NCBI GenBank assembly: GCA_964564785.1
Contig: CAZMCT010000002.1
Coordinates: 1 to 64,000, forward strand
Origin: CAZMCT01 sp964564785
Lineage (GTDB): Bacteria > Planctomycetota > Phycisphaerae > UBA1845 > Fen-1342
Direction: 5' to 3'
DNA: 64,000 bases
A model generated the notes under the pieces. The model had not been told where the DNA came from, ran no database searches, and saw only the letters and a list, made by a program, of their open reading frames with translations. Position 1 is the stretch's first letter, and every line of letters starts with the position of its first letter. The translations under genes and the position numbers were made by a program. Positions 26,605 through 35,715 of this stretch are shown here, one piece after another.

Positions 26605-28119
26605 TCAGTCCACCGCCTCAATCTCTCCGGGACGCCACGTCTTATCGAACCACGACTCCAGCGGGCTGTACAGTCGTAGAATCGCATTCCACCCCTTGCC
26701 GGGAACGGTCTGAATCCAATTCGCCTTTTGGACCGGGGCCTGCGGACCGAAGTAGATGTCCACCGACCCATCCGGGTTGACCACGAGATCCTCACGCTGA
26801 CTGCTGATGCTGGGGAACCGCTGGTCGGTCTGTACCATCGAGCGCGCCTGGTTGTCGTAGATGATCACCGACCAGAAGTTCTTGACCGGGATGTTGGGGG
26901 GCAGATGCAGTCTGTATCTCCGGCCGCCGTCGAGAGGGGCGCCCTTTGAATCCGTGGCCGCCCACGCATATTGCGAGCCCTGGCCGACCATCTTCTCCTC
27001 CATCGCCGGGGTCACACCGGTGGCGAGGAAATGGTACATGACGTAGCCGTCCAGGTTCAGAACGCCAGGTTGCGACTCAAACCGGTAACCACCCAGGAAC
27101 GGCAGGCGCCAGGCGCTGTTCTCGTAGTAGAAGCCTTCCTTCTGTCGCATCCGGAATGCCACGGCGCGGGCGGTGGCATCACCGACCGCCGCAGCTTCCG
27201 TGAGGATTCTCTTCATGCGGGCGTCGGGCGCGAACGGCTTGCCTTTCTCAATGCCGATGGACGCGTAGAAGCCCAGCCGGATCGGATCGAGCGATTCGCT
27301 CGGCTCCTCCTGCACGACCTGGTTGAGAAGCCCCCAGAAGGCGTAATCGGCCGGTGCCACCGTACATAACTCCTTGCCGGAGACGTTCACGAACTTCATG
27401 GCCGGGGGATCGGCGGCTTCGGACAGGCGATAGACCCGCGTGTGCTTCTTGACGAGCTCCACGCCCGGTTTCGGATCGCCGTCCACGACGAAACTGCGCC
27501 ACGGCGCCCACAGGCTGAAGGTCGGCGACTTCACCACGAAGTAGCCGTCGGGAACATCGCCGGTGTAACCGGGGGGCAGGATCAGGTACCTTCCGCCCGC
27601 ACCCTTGTCCGGGCCGGTGAACCCGATGTCGGCCACCCAACGGTACCACATGTCATTGAGGGTCCCGAGCACCTTCGGCGGCGCTTCGAGCACCAGCGGA
27701 CCGCCGCGCAGGTCGAGCCACATCCAGGTATACGGCGTCTCGGTATTCGCGGTGAGGAAGATCGCCTTCGAATCCATCCGATCCTCGAAGATCGGCACCG
27801 TCGTGTTGGCCGGGCCCAGCTCGAGAATCGCATTCCGGTTTGCCGCCTGACTGACGGCCGGAAGCGCGAGCAGGTAGGCCTGTGCCGCCCGCTGGAAATC
27901 GAGGTTGTCGTAGAGCTTCTCGACCGTGGCATCGTCAGGGAAGCCGTCCCGGAAGTTGAGTGTGCCGAGTCGGGTCTCCATCCTGTCCGGTGACGCAATG
28001 CCCGGAGGCAGGGGCGTGGTCATCCGGTAACCTCTGTTCTGTGATGTCACACAACCCGACGAAGGCAGAATGGCGATAGCCGCAACCAACGCCCCGGCAC
28101 CGAGCATTCGTCCGCGCAT
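26605..28119 (-). CDS. DUF1254/DUF1214 domain lipoprotein
   Basis: A 504-residue exported protein, probably a lipoprotein (signal ending near LPSSGC). The two linked domains of the family are visible: an N-terminal DUF1254 part (FQRAAQAYLLALPAVS, TPYTWMWLDLRGGPLVLEAP, DMWYRWVADIGFTGPDKG, GRYLILPPGY) and a C-terminal DUF1214 part (YRLHLPPNIPVKNFWSVI, YDNQARSMVQT, NPDGSVDIYFGP, NWIQTVPGKGW). The biochemical role of this family is not established. It is gene five of the minus-strand run that includes a sulfatase and a porin, 36 bases after the sulfatase, so a periplasmic role tied to uptake or modification of a sulfated or small organic compound is a guess. Confidence 0.87.
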   Translation of the reverse strand: MRGRMLGAGALVAAIAILPSSGCVTSQNRGYRMTTPLPPGIASPDRMETRLGTLNFRDGFPDDATVEKLYDNLDFQRAAQAYLLALPAVSQAANRNAILELGPANTTVPIFEDRMDSKAIFLTANTETPYTWMWLDLRGGPLVLEAPPKVLGTLNDMWYRWVADIGFTGPDKGAGGRYLILPPGYTGDVPDGYFVVKSPTFSLWAPWRSFVVDGDPKPGVELVKKHTRVYRLSEAADPPAMKFVNVSGKELCTVAPADYAFWGLLNQVVQEEPSESLDPIRLGFYASIGIEKGKPFAPDARMKRILTEAAAVGDATARAVAFRMRQKEGFYYENSAWRLPFLGGYRFESQPGVLNLDGYVMYHFLATGVTPAMEEKMVGQGSQYAWAATDSKGAPLDGGRRYRLHLPPNIPVKNFWSVIIYDNQARSMVQTDQRFPSISSQREDLVVNPDGSVDIYFGPQAPVQKANWIQTVPGKGWNAILRLYSPLESWFDKTWRPGEIEAVD

Positions 28120-28155
28120 GGTCAGTTCCTTTGTTGAGTAATCCGTGCCCGGGCG

Positions 28156-30579
28156 TTATTCCGTCCGCCGCCTCAGCTGCGCCAGTCCCTCGCGCACGGC
28201 GGCGTCGGCCGTCGCGCTGGCGTCGCGGATTTCGATCGTCACCTTTGGGATGCGTCCCGTGAACCGCGAGCGGGCCTCGGAGCCGATGGCTTCGACCACC
28301 GGCGTGCCACGGTCGATGCCCACGTCGGCCGTTTCGTCTGCGGAAAAGGCCAGGGGCTGCGTGCGCTCGATCCGCCCCTCGGCGACTTTCTCGCCATTTA
28401 TGAACAGCATGCCCGTGCCGCCCTTGCCCAGGCCTCCCCCGTCGTAGGCGAAGTCGAGTCTGACCGTCGCCTTGCCAGGCGCGAGTTGGTGTGGAGACAC
28501 GATGCTGTAGCGTTGCAGCCCGAGGAAGTTGTAGTCGTAGCCGGGCCGGCCGTCCTTGACGTAGAGCGCCCAGCCGCCGAAGCGGCCACCCTGCACCAGG
28601 ATGGCCCCGTTTGCCCCGCCCGCCGGGACTTCGATCTCGGCCGTGATCGTCTTCGACTTGTTCTTCACGTTCAGGAACACGTTCTCCGACATGCCGGTCA
28701 TGCCCTCGGCCAGCGTCAGGGAAGTCCGGCCGCCCATGAGGTCGGGCCGGCCGGCGATCGCCGGGTTGGCGCGCTCGATGCCCCGATCGTCAATCGGAAG
28801 GACGTGATGTTTCTCAGCCTCCTTCATGAAGAGGGTCTGCATCTCGGCGAGCTTCGCCGGGTTGTTGGCGGCGAGGTCGTTCGCAAGGCTGAAGTCGGCC
28901 CGCACGTCGTAGAGCTCCCAGACATCCTCGAGCAGCGGATGACGAGGCTGAGATTCCCAGGGGGCCTTGTGGATCGTGCCCGCCAGCCAGCCGTCGTGGT
29001 AGATCGCCCGGTTGCCGAACATCTCGAAGTACTGCGTGATGTGCCGGTCCTTGGCTTTCGCGTCGTCGAACGTGTAGGCCATGCTGACCCCCTCCATCGG
29101 GATCTGCGGCGTGCCGTTCACGATCTTGGGTTCGGGCAGCTTCGCCGCCTCGAGGATGGTCGGCGCCACGTCGATGACGTGGTGGAATTGGCTGCGCACC
29201 TCGCCGTTCGCGCGGATGCCCTTCGGCCAATGCACCACCAGGCCGTTGCGCGTGCCACCGAAGCTCGACGCCACCTGCTTCGTCCAGGTGAAGGGTGCGT
29301 CGAACGCCACCGCCCAGCCCGCCGCCATGTGCGGGTACGTCGTCGGCGAACCCCACTGATCGAGCACTTTCAGCAGGTCCGGCACCTGCTCTTGTACGAG
29401 GTTGAAGTAGGTGTATTCGTTGAAGAGGCCGTTCATCCCGCCCTCGGCGCTCGACCCGTTGTCGCCGACGATGTAGAAGACGAGCGTATTGTCGAGCTTG
29501 CCCACATCCTCGATGGCTTTGATGACACGGCCGATCTCATGGTCGGTCATTTCAAGAAAAGCGGCGAACACCTCGGCCTGCCGGGCAAACAGGTGCTGCT
29601 CGTCGGCTGAAAGCGCGGCCCAATCCTTGATGGCATCCGGCTTTGGGGGGAGCTTCGTCCCGGCCGGCACGACGCCGAGCTTGATCTGCCGGGCCAGCGT
29701 CTCCTCGCGCAGCTTGTCCCAGCCCTGGTCGAACTTGCCCTTCCAGCGGGCGATCCACTCCTGCGGCACGTGATGCGGCGCGTGCGTGGCGCCCGGGGCG
29801 AAATAGACGAGAAAGGGCTTCTCGGGCGTCATCGCCTGCTGGTACTGGATCCAGGCGACGGCCTTGTCCGCCATGTCGGTCAGGAAGTGGTACTTCGGAT
29901 CATCGGGCAAGTCCACCGGCGTCACGCCGTCATAAAGGAACGGCGCCCACTGGTTCGTCTCGCCGCCGATGAACCCGTAGAACTTGTCGAAGCCCTGGTG
30001 CGTCGGCCAGCGGTCGTAGGGTCCCGAGATGCTGGTCTCCCACGCCGCGGTCTCGTGCCACTTGCCGAAGGCGGCGGTGCTGTAGCCGTTGAGCCGCAGC
30101 ATCTCAGCGACCGACGCCACACCGTTCGGCGCACGCCCGGTGTTGCCCGGGAACGCGGTCGCAGTTTCCATAACCGAGCCGGTTTCCGCGGTGTGATGGT
30201 TCCGCCCCGTCTTGAGCGCCATGCGCGTCGGCGAGCAGAGCGCGGTCGTGTGGAAATTGTTGTAGCGCAATCCCGAGCCGGCCAGGCGGTCGAGCGTCGG
30301 CATGGGCACGGGCCCACCGAACGTCCCCGCGGCTCCAAAGCCCACGTCGTCGATCAGGATGATCACGACATTGGGCGCGCCGGTCGGCGCGTGGACCTCA
30401 AAGCGCGGCGGCGGCTTCGCGTTCCGCGCGTCAAGTTCCGTGTAGACCGGGCGCTTGGGCTCGGGGATCGGCAGCACCGTGCGGTCCAACGGCCCCTGGG
30501 ACACGGCACAGGCCGTCAAGACGACCCCGAGGCCGCAGGCCAGCACCCGGCTCGTGGCCAATGTTGGCTTTCGAATCAT
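28156..30579 (-). CDS. Arylsulfatase-family lipoprotein
   Basis: An 807-residue type I sulfatase. The signal ends in LTAC, so it is probably a lipoprotein. The metal-binding start is NVVIILIDDVGFG (Asp77, Asp78). The formylglycine signature CSPTR begins at Cys115 in ALCSPTRMALKTGRNHH and would need maturation by a formylglycine-generating enzyme, not found in this window. Further sulfatase motifs are GKWHE, FFAP-like LVYFAPGATHAPHH, VGDNGSSAEGG and GTRNGLVVHWP. The long form with a C-terminal beta-sandwich of about 200 residues resembles AtsA-type arylsulfatases. The substrate is unknown. It sits between the porin and the DUF1254 gene with gaps of about 37 bases, indicating one operon. Confidence 0.93.
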   Translation of the reverse strand: MIRKPTLATSRVLACGLGVVLTACAVSQGPLDRTVLPIPEPKRPVYTELDARNAKPPPRFEVHAPTGAPNVVIILIDDVGFGAAGTFGGPVPMPTLDRLAGSGLRYNNFHTTALCSPTRMALKTGRNHHTAETGSVMETATAFPGNTGRAPNGVASVAEMLRLNGYSTAAFGKWHETAAWETSISGPYDRWPTHQGFDKFYGFIGGETNQWAPFLYDGVTPVDLPDDPKYHFLTDMADKAVAWIQYQQAMTPEKPFLVYFAPGATHAPHHVPQEWIARWKGKFDQGWDKLREETLARQIKLGVVPAGTKLPPKPDAIKDWAALSADEQHLFARQAEVFAAFLEMTDHEIGRVIKAIEDVGKLDNTLVFYIVGDNGSSAEGGMNGLFNEYTYFNLVQEQVPDLLKVLDQWGSPTTYPHMAAGWAVAFDAPFTWTKQVASSFGGTRNGLVVHWPKGIRANGEVRSQFHHVIDVAPTILEAAKLPEPKIVNGTPQIPMEGVSMAYTFDDAKAKDRHITQYFEMFGNRAIYHDGWLAGTIHKAPWESQPRHPLLEDVWELYDVRADFSLANDLAANNPAKLAEMQTLFMKEAEKHHVLPIDDRGIERANPAIAGRPDLMGGRTSLTLAEGMTGMSENVFLNVKNKSKTITAEIEVPAGGANGAILVQGGRFGGWALYVKDGRPGYDYNFLGLQRYSIVSPHQLAPGKATVRLDFAYDGGGLGKGGTGMLFINGEKVAEGRIERTQPLAFSADETADVGIDRGTPVVEAIGSEARSRFTGRIPKVTIEIRDASATADAAVREGLAQLRRRTE

Positions 30580-30616
30580 GCCTGTTTCCTTTCGTGTTCG
30601 TGCGTGGTTACCTGGC

Positions 30617-32038
30617 TCAGAAGTTCATCTGCATCCGCAGCCCGTACACGATGGCCGGTTCACGCGATCCGGGGCCCGTGTCGCCGCCCGGATGGATGAT
30701 GACCTGCAAATCCGGCGTGATGTGCAGCCACGGTGTGATCTCGATGTTGTAGAAGAGCTCGACACCCTGCTCGGCGTTCGCGCTCATCTCGCTGGGGAGA
30801 TCGTCCGAGAGGTTGAGCATGTAATAGCCCAGGCCAAAACGATCGTGATCGCGCGTCGGGATCACGCCCTTGCCGCCCACGCCCAGGCTGTAGAACGACT
30901 CGACCGGGTTGATCTCGCCCGGCGACCACCCGAACCGGCCGAAGACGCCCCAGCCCTGGTTCGGATCCTCCGGCTCGACGAAGAGGTATTGATCGAAATC
31001 GTACCAGAAGGCCCAGCCGTCGGACTGCTCGTCGGGTGGCGCGAGTCGGCGGAGCACCGCGCGGACGGCCGGCCGCACTCCCATACCAGGCAGCAGCAGC
31101 CGCCCGTCGAGGTCCTCGAAACCGACGCGCGGGCGGTTGGAGTACGAGAAGTTCAAGCGCTGCGTGCCGGGCAAGCCGAACGGCTTGATGTGGAAGCTCA
31201 TCGCCTGGGCCACGCTGATGGCCTGCGGCCCGTGAAAAGCCTCGCTGAACCCGCTGCGCGTCGCGGTGCCGTACGAATCGCAGATCAAGGTTGCCCCCTC
31301 GAACCACTTGGTCGGCGCGTAGAACACGCCGGCGGCCATGGTGGAGTAGGGCACGGTTGAGATCGCCACGGGATTCTGCCACAAGGAGGAGTTCAGGAAT
31401 TGGCCGTAGCGGTCGCTCGCAAACACGTTTTGCCCGGGCAGTCCCGTCAAGTCCACCTGGCCGGCGATGAACCCGAGCTTCTCACTGACATACTGCATGA
31501 ACCAGTATTCCGTGAGCGTCGTCAGCCCGGGATCGCCGGGCATGGGCAGGGTCGCGTTGAAGTTCGGTGGGGAAATTGCGCCGGCGTCCGGGTTGATATT
31601 CTGGCCGAACTTCGTCTCGGCCCGGATCCGGGCGAATCCACCCGGCCAGAGCCCCATCTTCTGGAAATCGAAGTTCAACGCATAGTCGGCCGTGCCGGAG
31701 TACTCGAACGCTCCGTTGGTGGAGCGCCCGCCATACGCGTTCCCCTGCATGTACTGGACCACCTGGGCGTCGAAACGCACGCCATGCTGCGAAAGCCAGT
31801 TGCGGGCGCCGAACCAGTCGCCGGTCAGTGCCGGCCGGCACCACCAGTCCCCGCTGTAGTCCAGCGCTGGATGCCCGGCCGGCTGGCTCGCGGGGGCGGT
31901 AGTGGGCTGTGAAGTCGTGGGCGTGTCGGCCGCCGGCCTGCTGGACGTGCTGCCATCGAACGGCGGAGACTCCTGGGCGTCCACAGCCGGTGCGGCCAGC
32001 GCGACAATCAGCAGGAGCGAAGACCCATGTTTCAACAT
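30617..32038 (-). CDS. OprB-family outer-membrane porin
   Basis: A 473-residue outer-membrane protein. A signal peptide (about 1-21) is followed by a Ser/Thr/Pro/Gln-rich linker and then a barrel domain beginning TGDWFGARNWLSQHGV, the usual OprB opening (G-x-R-x-x-L-x-x-x-G). It ends in YGLRMQMNF with the C-terminal aromatic residue needed for barrel insertion. Alternating hydrophobic strands are visible throughout (for example FARIRAETKFG, GWGVFGRFGWSPG). Family members pass sugars and related solutes. Position next to the sulfatase suggests entry of a sulfated substrate. The gene ends 37 bases before the sulfatase. Confidence 0.85.
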   Translation of the reverse strand: MLKHGSSLLLIVALAAPAVDAQESPPFDGSTSSRPAADTPTTSQPTTAPASQPAGHPALDYSGDWWCRPALTGDWFGARNWLSQHGVRFDAQVVQYMQGNAYGGRSTNGAFEYSGTADYALNFDFQKMGLWPGGFARIRAETKFGQNINPDAGAISPPNFNATLPMPGDPGLTTLTEYWFMQYVSEKLGFIAGQVDLTGLPGQNVFASDRYGQFLNSSLWQNPVAISTVPYSTMAAGVFYAPTKWFEGATLICDSYGTATRSGFSEAFHGPQAISVAQAMSFHIKPFGLPGTQRLNFSYSNRPRVGFEDLDGRLLLPGMGVRPAVRAVLRRLAPPDEQSDGWAFWYDFDQYLFVEPEDPNQGWGVFGRFGWSPGEINPVESFYSLGVGGKGVIPTRDHDRFGLGYYMLNLSDDLPSEMSANAEQGVELFYNIEITPWLHITPDLQVIIHPGGDTGPGSREPAIVYGLRMQMNF

Positions 32039-32050
32039 GCGTGAACCTCC

Positions 32051-32977
32051 TTACCGCCTTTCCAGTTCCCAGCTCTTGTCCGGGTTGTACTCGGTCATCG
32101 CTTCAACCAGCTTCGCTGTATCCGGTCCCAGGTCTTTCTCGTACAGCTTCCCCTGGTGGCTGATGACGAACGTCATCACCCCCGATGCGCGGTGATCGGC
32201 CGGCCAGGCGACCAACGCGAAGCCGGCGATCATGTTCCCGTTGATGACGTAGTCATACTTGCCGCCCGGAGGGTTGTCCCCCTGGCGCGTGAGGATCTTG
32301 AAGTAATACCCCATGTGCGGAACGCCGGGCTTGCAGTCCTTCACGTCGCCGAAGCTATCGGGCAGCAGCGCCTCCAGGGGGCTGGGGCGCTCGTGGGCAC
32401 CGGCATCACGCTCCCAATACAAACCGTCGCGCTTACCGGGCGTGCTGACGATTAGCTGCGCATACTCGCGCACCTCGTCACCATCGCGGTCCAACGCCGC
32501 GTAGTCCACCTGCATCCGAACGTATTCGTGGCACACTTCGATCACGGCCAGCTCGTTCGCGCCGATGCGCCGGGCCAGCATTTCCTCAAAGCCCGCGTCC
32601 GTGTCGTAGCGCCACCCGGCCGTCTCTCTCACGAGCGGAATCGGCACCGGCCAGCGTTCCCGACCGATGACGAGGACGGCCTTGACGTTCCCCTGTTCTT
32701 CAATCTGCAAGTGTGCTTGCGCCTTGTCATAGAACGCCCGCCGATGCCGCCGCTCCTCGGCATCGTCGATCTTTTTGAGCTGTTCGCCGTACCGGGCGCC
32801 GAGTATCTGCACCAGCGCGGCTGAGTCATTGTCCCTGCAGGCCGCCAGCAGCGCATCCACCGCGGCCCGGGCCGTCGGAAAGACCTGCTGCGCCGTCTGC
32901 GACGCCGGGGTTTGGGCGCTGACGATGGCTGTGCCGAGCATCGTCAGAAACGCTCCGATGGGCATGTACCTGATCAC
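32051..32977 (-). CDS. DUF2950 domain exported protein
   Basis: A 308-residue exported protein of a family of unknown function. After a signal peptide (PIGAFLTMLGTAIVSAQ) come the family traits: FPTARAAVDALLAACRDND, WPVPIPLVRETAGWRYDTDAG, EMLARRIGANELAVIEVC, YVRMQVDYAALDRDGDEV, GKRDGLYW, and near the end GYYFKILTRQG, GFALVAWPADHRASGVMTF and GKLYEKDLG. The GTG at 32977 is preferred because GGAG is seven bases before it; the ATG at 32965 is an alternative. The gene lies 31 bases after the DUF3300 gene and 12 bases before the porin. DUF2950 and DUF3300 are commonly neighbours, which suggests a shared role. Confidence 0.85.
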   Translation of the reverse strand: MIRYMPIGAFLTMLGTAIVSAQTPASQTAQQVFPTARAAVDALLAACRDNDSAALVQILGARYGEQLKKIDDAEERRHRRAFYDKAQAHLQIEEQGNVKAVLVIGRERWPVPIPLVRETAGWRYDTDAGFEEMLARRIGANELAVIEVCHEYVRMQVDYAALDRDGDEVREYAQLIVSTPGKRDGLYWERDAGAHERPSPLEALLPDSFGDVKDCKPGVPHMGYYFKILTRQGDNPPGGKYDYVINGNMIAGFALVAWPADHRASGVMTFVISHQGKLYEKDLGPDTAKLVEAMTEYNPDKSWELERR

Positions 32978-33008
32978 GTGCACACTCCTCGTTAGGCGTG
33001 CGAGACTC

Positions 33009-34115
33009 TTAGCGCCCGCGCCCGCGTCCGCCGCCACTGCGACCGCCTCCTCTCAGACTTGCCTGGCCCCGGCTGCTCGCTCGGTTCGCGCTGGCGCCGT
33101 TGGAAATGTCACCAAGAGAGCCGCCGCGACTGGCAGCCGCCCGTCCGCCAGCGCCGCGCGGATCGGCGGCGCCACGGGGATCCGCCGCGCCCCGCCGATC
33201 GGCTGCGCCACGGGGATCTACGGCCCCGCGTCGGTCTAGTGCCCCGCGCGGATCGGCCACGCCACGAGGATCTGCCGCACCGCGGGGGTCCGCCACACCC
33301 CGGGGGTCAGCGACGCCACGCGGATCGGCCACCCCACGTGGATCCCATGCGCCCCGGGGGTCATACCGACCACGCGGGTTATAGGGGGCCGCAGGATGGG
33401 CGTAAGTGCCGTAGTGGACCGGGTATACGCCGTGGACGACGTAGCCTCCATACCAGTCGCAGTGGTCGTCTGCGAGCAGCGCCCCCACCACCACTCCCGC
33501 CGTAAACCCTCCGGCCACGGCCGCGGCCGAGTAATCGGGGCTAGTTTGATTGACGATGACGACCTCCGGGTCGTAGTCCGGCACGTACACGACCTGGGGA
33601 TCGGCCGGAACAATCGTGATCGCTTCCTGCTCGACGGCGACCTTTTGCTTGTCGTTGGTTTGCAGGGCCCCGTTGGCCATCGCCGTCGCGCGGACTTTCT
33701 GGATGGCGTTCAGCACGTCCGCTTGTTGCGCAAGGACGGCCCTACCGAGCTCATCGGTCCAGGTCAGGTTCTCGTCCATTCGGTACAGCACATCGGGGAA
33801 CTGCAGCAGCACGAACACGCTCGTGTTCCACTTCGCATCCGGCTTCGGTTCGGCCTGGCCGTCGTTCTTGCGCAGAAAGCGGGCCGCCTGGACCACGTCG
33901 ATCCCCGCGGTAGCGGCGGGCAGAATGTGAGCCACGAGCGCATCCGGATAAAGCGCGATCGGCGCTACGAGCGTCTGCAACTCAGCCGCCCCGAGCTTGA
34001 CCGGTGCCGGCGCCGCGGTGCCACCCGCCGGGGGTGCTTGGGCCGACCCATTCTGCGGCGCACAAAGCGCTACGCCGGTCAACAGGATCGCGATGCCGAG
34101 TGGTTTTCGTTCCAA
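33009..34115 (-). CDS. DUF3300 domain exported protein with DPRG-repeat tail
   Basis: A 368-residue exported protein that leads the six-gene minus-strand run. A signal peptide (about 1-25) is followed by the DUF3300 domain (LQTLVAPIALYPDALVAHIL, AARFLRKNDGQAEP, NTSVFVLLQFPDVLYRMDENL, WTDELGRAVLAQQADVLNAI, IVPADPQVVYVPDYDPE). Then comes a short Gly/Ala-rich hydrophobic stretch (AAVAGGFTAGVVVGALL). The C-terminal 120 residues are about fifteen copies of a six-residue unit, DPRGVA/DPRGAA, ending in a Gly/Arg-rich tail. The tail is encoded by an 18-base tandem repeat and is probably disordered and cationic. The family function is unknown. A divergent AraC-type gene begins 218 bases upstream. Confidence 0.87.
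   Translation of the reverse strand: MERKPLGIAILLTGVALCAPQNGSAQAPPAGGTAAPAPVKLGAAELQTLVAPIALYPDALVAHILPAATAGIDVVQAARFLRKNDGQAEPKPDAKWNTSVFVLLQFPDVLYRMDENLTWTDELGRAVLAQQADVLNAIQKVRATAMANGALQTNDKQKVAVEQEAITIVPADPQVVYVPDYDPEVVIVNQTSPDYSAAAVAGGFTAGVVVGALLADDHCDWYGGYVVHGVYPVHYGTYAHPAAPYNPRGRYDPRGAWDPRGVADPRGVADPRGVADPRGAADPRGVADPRGALDRRGAVDPRGAADRRGAADPRGAADPRGAGGRAAASRGGSLGDISNGASANRASSRGQASLRGGGRSGGGRGRGR
33150..33385. repeat. 18-base tandem repeat coding DPRG(V/A)A units
   Basis: About thirteen imperfect copies of an 18-base unit whose minus-strand translation is DPRGVA or DPRGAA, lying inside the DUF3300 gene. Differences are concentrated at third positions and at the Val/Ala codon, so the peptide pattern appears to be kept. 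Copy number is likely to vary between strains. Confidence 0.8.
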
Positions 34116-34197
34116 GGTTGCGCTCCTTCAACGCAGCATTGCACCTGCGAGGCTCACGCAGCTCCTATTGCCGGCCGAGATCCGCAGGTTGCTCGGC

Positions 34198-34226
34198 TTG
34201 CGTCGCGCGGCACCGGCTGCTACGAT
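34198..34226 (+). promoter_or_regulatory. Possible promoter for the AraC-type gene
   Basis: TTGCGT at 34198-34203 and TACGAT at 34221-34226 are separated by 17 bases, a sigma-70-like arrangement pointing toward the regulator. It lies in the 218-base gap between the divergent DUF3300 gene and the regulator. Match quality is moderate only. Confidence 0.35.
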
Positions 34227-34333
34227 GCGCGGACTGGTTCCCGATTTGTCGCCTCGGGCCCATAGACAGGCACAAGCATCGCGGTTGCTCGTGCCGCCGA
34301 CTATCGAAATTCCGCAAAGCACGAGAACTGCCG

Positions 34334-35353
34334 GTGTCCACTCTGCCGGTCACTCCCAACTCCTCGTCGGCCGTCACGGTCGCCGATTTCAACGACCCGA
34401 CGGCGGTTGGCGAGGACATCGAAGTGATCAAGCAGGATGTGGTGCAGTTGGAGCCGAAGCCCCTGCGGGTCCGGCGGGTCGTGGTTCGCTTGGGCTCAAG
34501 CGTCGTGTTGTTCCAATCGACCAACCAGCACGTCCGCACGCGCACGGTTTTATCGAAGGGTCTGGTGGCGTTTGTCGCCTTTGGCCCACGGGCTGCCGGC
34601 ACGGTGAACGGGTTGCCGGTCGGCCCTGACCGCGTTTTGGCGAGCGCGCCGGGAGTGGAGGCGGAGTTTGTCGTCGCCGCTGGCTACGAGAGCATATCCT
34701 TCATTTTGCCGCCCGACGAGCTTCAAGCGCACCTTGGGAGACCAGAGCGGGAGGGTGAGTTCCGCCTCCCGTTCGGCGTCGGGCTGATGCAGACGGGTGC
34801 CGCCGCCTCCAAGCTGTACGCCTGGGGACGACGGCTCACTGACACGGCTGTCAGGCTGCCCGAGGTCTTTGACAGACCGCGAACGAAGTCCGTCGCTCAA
34901 ACTAAACTTGTCGAGAACCTCGTGGCGACCCTCGGTTCGGCCGTCGATGCCGAGCCTGCACCCCACGATCTCACACGGCAGGCTCACACGTGGATCGTAC
35001 AACTCGCAGAAGACTACGTCCTGACGCACCCCGCCGCGTCCTTGTACGTGACAGACCTGTGCCGGGCAGCGGGTGTGAGCGAGCGGACGCTGCAATACGC
35101 TTTCCGAGAGGTGATGGGAACGACGCCGGTGGCCTACCTGACTCGTTTGCGACTGCATCGCGTGCGGCAGGCGCTGCGCGCGGCGACTCACCGCACGACG
35201 ACCGTCTCGCGCGAGGCACCGAGGTGGGGCTTCTGGCACTTGGGCGATTTCTCTCGGGCCTACCAAAGCTGCTTCGGAGAGTTGCCGTCGCACACCCTGC
35301 GACACAAGCCACACGCGGCCTCCCGGCTGGACGGTCGGGATACAGCGGTCTGA
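34334..35353 (+). CDS. AraC-family transcriptional regulator
   Basis: A 339-residue regulator. The C-terminal 100 residues form the double helix-turn-helix DNA-binding domain: SLYVTDLCRAAGVSERTLQYAF is the first HTH, VAYLTRLRLHRVRQAL the linker helix, and HLGDFSRAYQSCFGELPSHTLR the second HTH with the family signature. The N-terminal 200 residues would sense a ligand and resemble the group with an AraC-ligand-binding-like domain. The frame is open from 34004, but that would overlap the divergent DUF3300 gene; GTG 34334 gives a normal protein start. Orientation suggests control of the sulfatase/porin/DUF3300 operon. Family secure, target inferred. Confidence 0.87.
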   Translation: MSTLPVTPNSSSAVTVADFNDPTAVGEDIEVIKQDVVQLEPKPLRVRRVVVRLGSSVVLFQSTNQHVRTRTVLSKGLVAFVAFGPRAAGTVNGLPVGPDRVLASAPGVEAEFVVAAGYESISFILPPDELQAHLGRPEREGEFRLPFGVGLMQTGAAASKLYAWGRRLTDTAVRLPEVFDRPRTKSVAQTKLVENLVATLGSAVDAEPAPHDLTRQAHTWIVQLAEDYVLTHPAASLYVTDLCRAAGVSERTLQYAFREVMGTTPVAYLTRLRLHRVRQALRAATHRTTTVSREAPRWGFWHLGDFSRAYQSCFGELPSHTLRHKPHAASRLDGRDTAV

Positions 35354-35447
35354 CGACGGTGCCGCACCGGCGAAGTCCGAGTCGGCTTGCGGTTCGCCCT
35401 GGCGGGTCCACCGAAATGGAAGACGAGCAATCGGGATACGTGACCCC

Positions 35448-35560
35448 ATCACGCTCAGCGCCGCCCCGCGCGTAGATGGGGTTTATTCAACGGACACACC
35501 GAGATCATGCCCAGCGCGGCGCCCTGCGTGTAGACGGGGTTTGTTCAACGGACACCTCGG
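35448..35560. repeat. Imperfect tandem duplication upstream of the kinase 3' end
   Basis: Two copies of a unit of about 58 bases follow each other, recognisable by GTAGATGGGGTTTATTCAAC (from 35473) and GTAGACGGGGTTTGTTCAAC (from 35531), each preceded by CAGCGC-rich sequence and followed by CGGACACC or CGGACACA. It lies in the 362-base gap between the AraC-type gene and the kinase. No gene is seen in the rest of this gap. Confidence 0.65.
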
Positions 35561-35715
35561 TTCTGGAGCGGCCGGAGCCCTCGCGGGGCGCACCGTCACC
35601 GCGGCACGCCGCTTCGTCGAGGCTTTCGAGGCTCCGCGGCTCCCCGCAAATTCGCGAAGAACCTCTCCTTCGCCAGTTTTTCCTCGTGGGCCGCACCTGC
35701 GCGTCGGCGACACGC

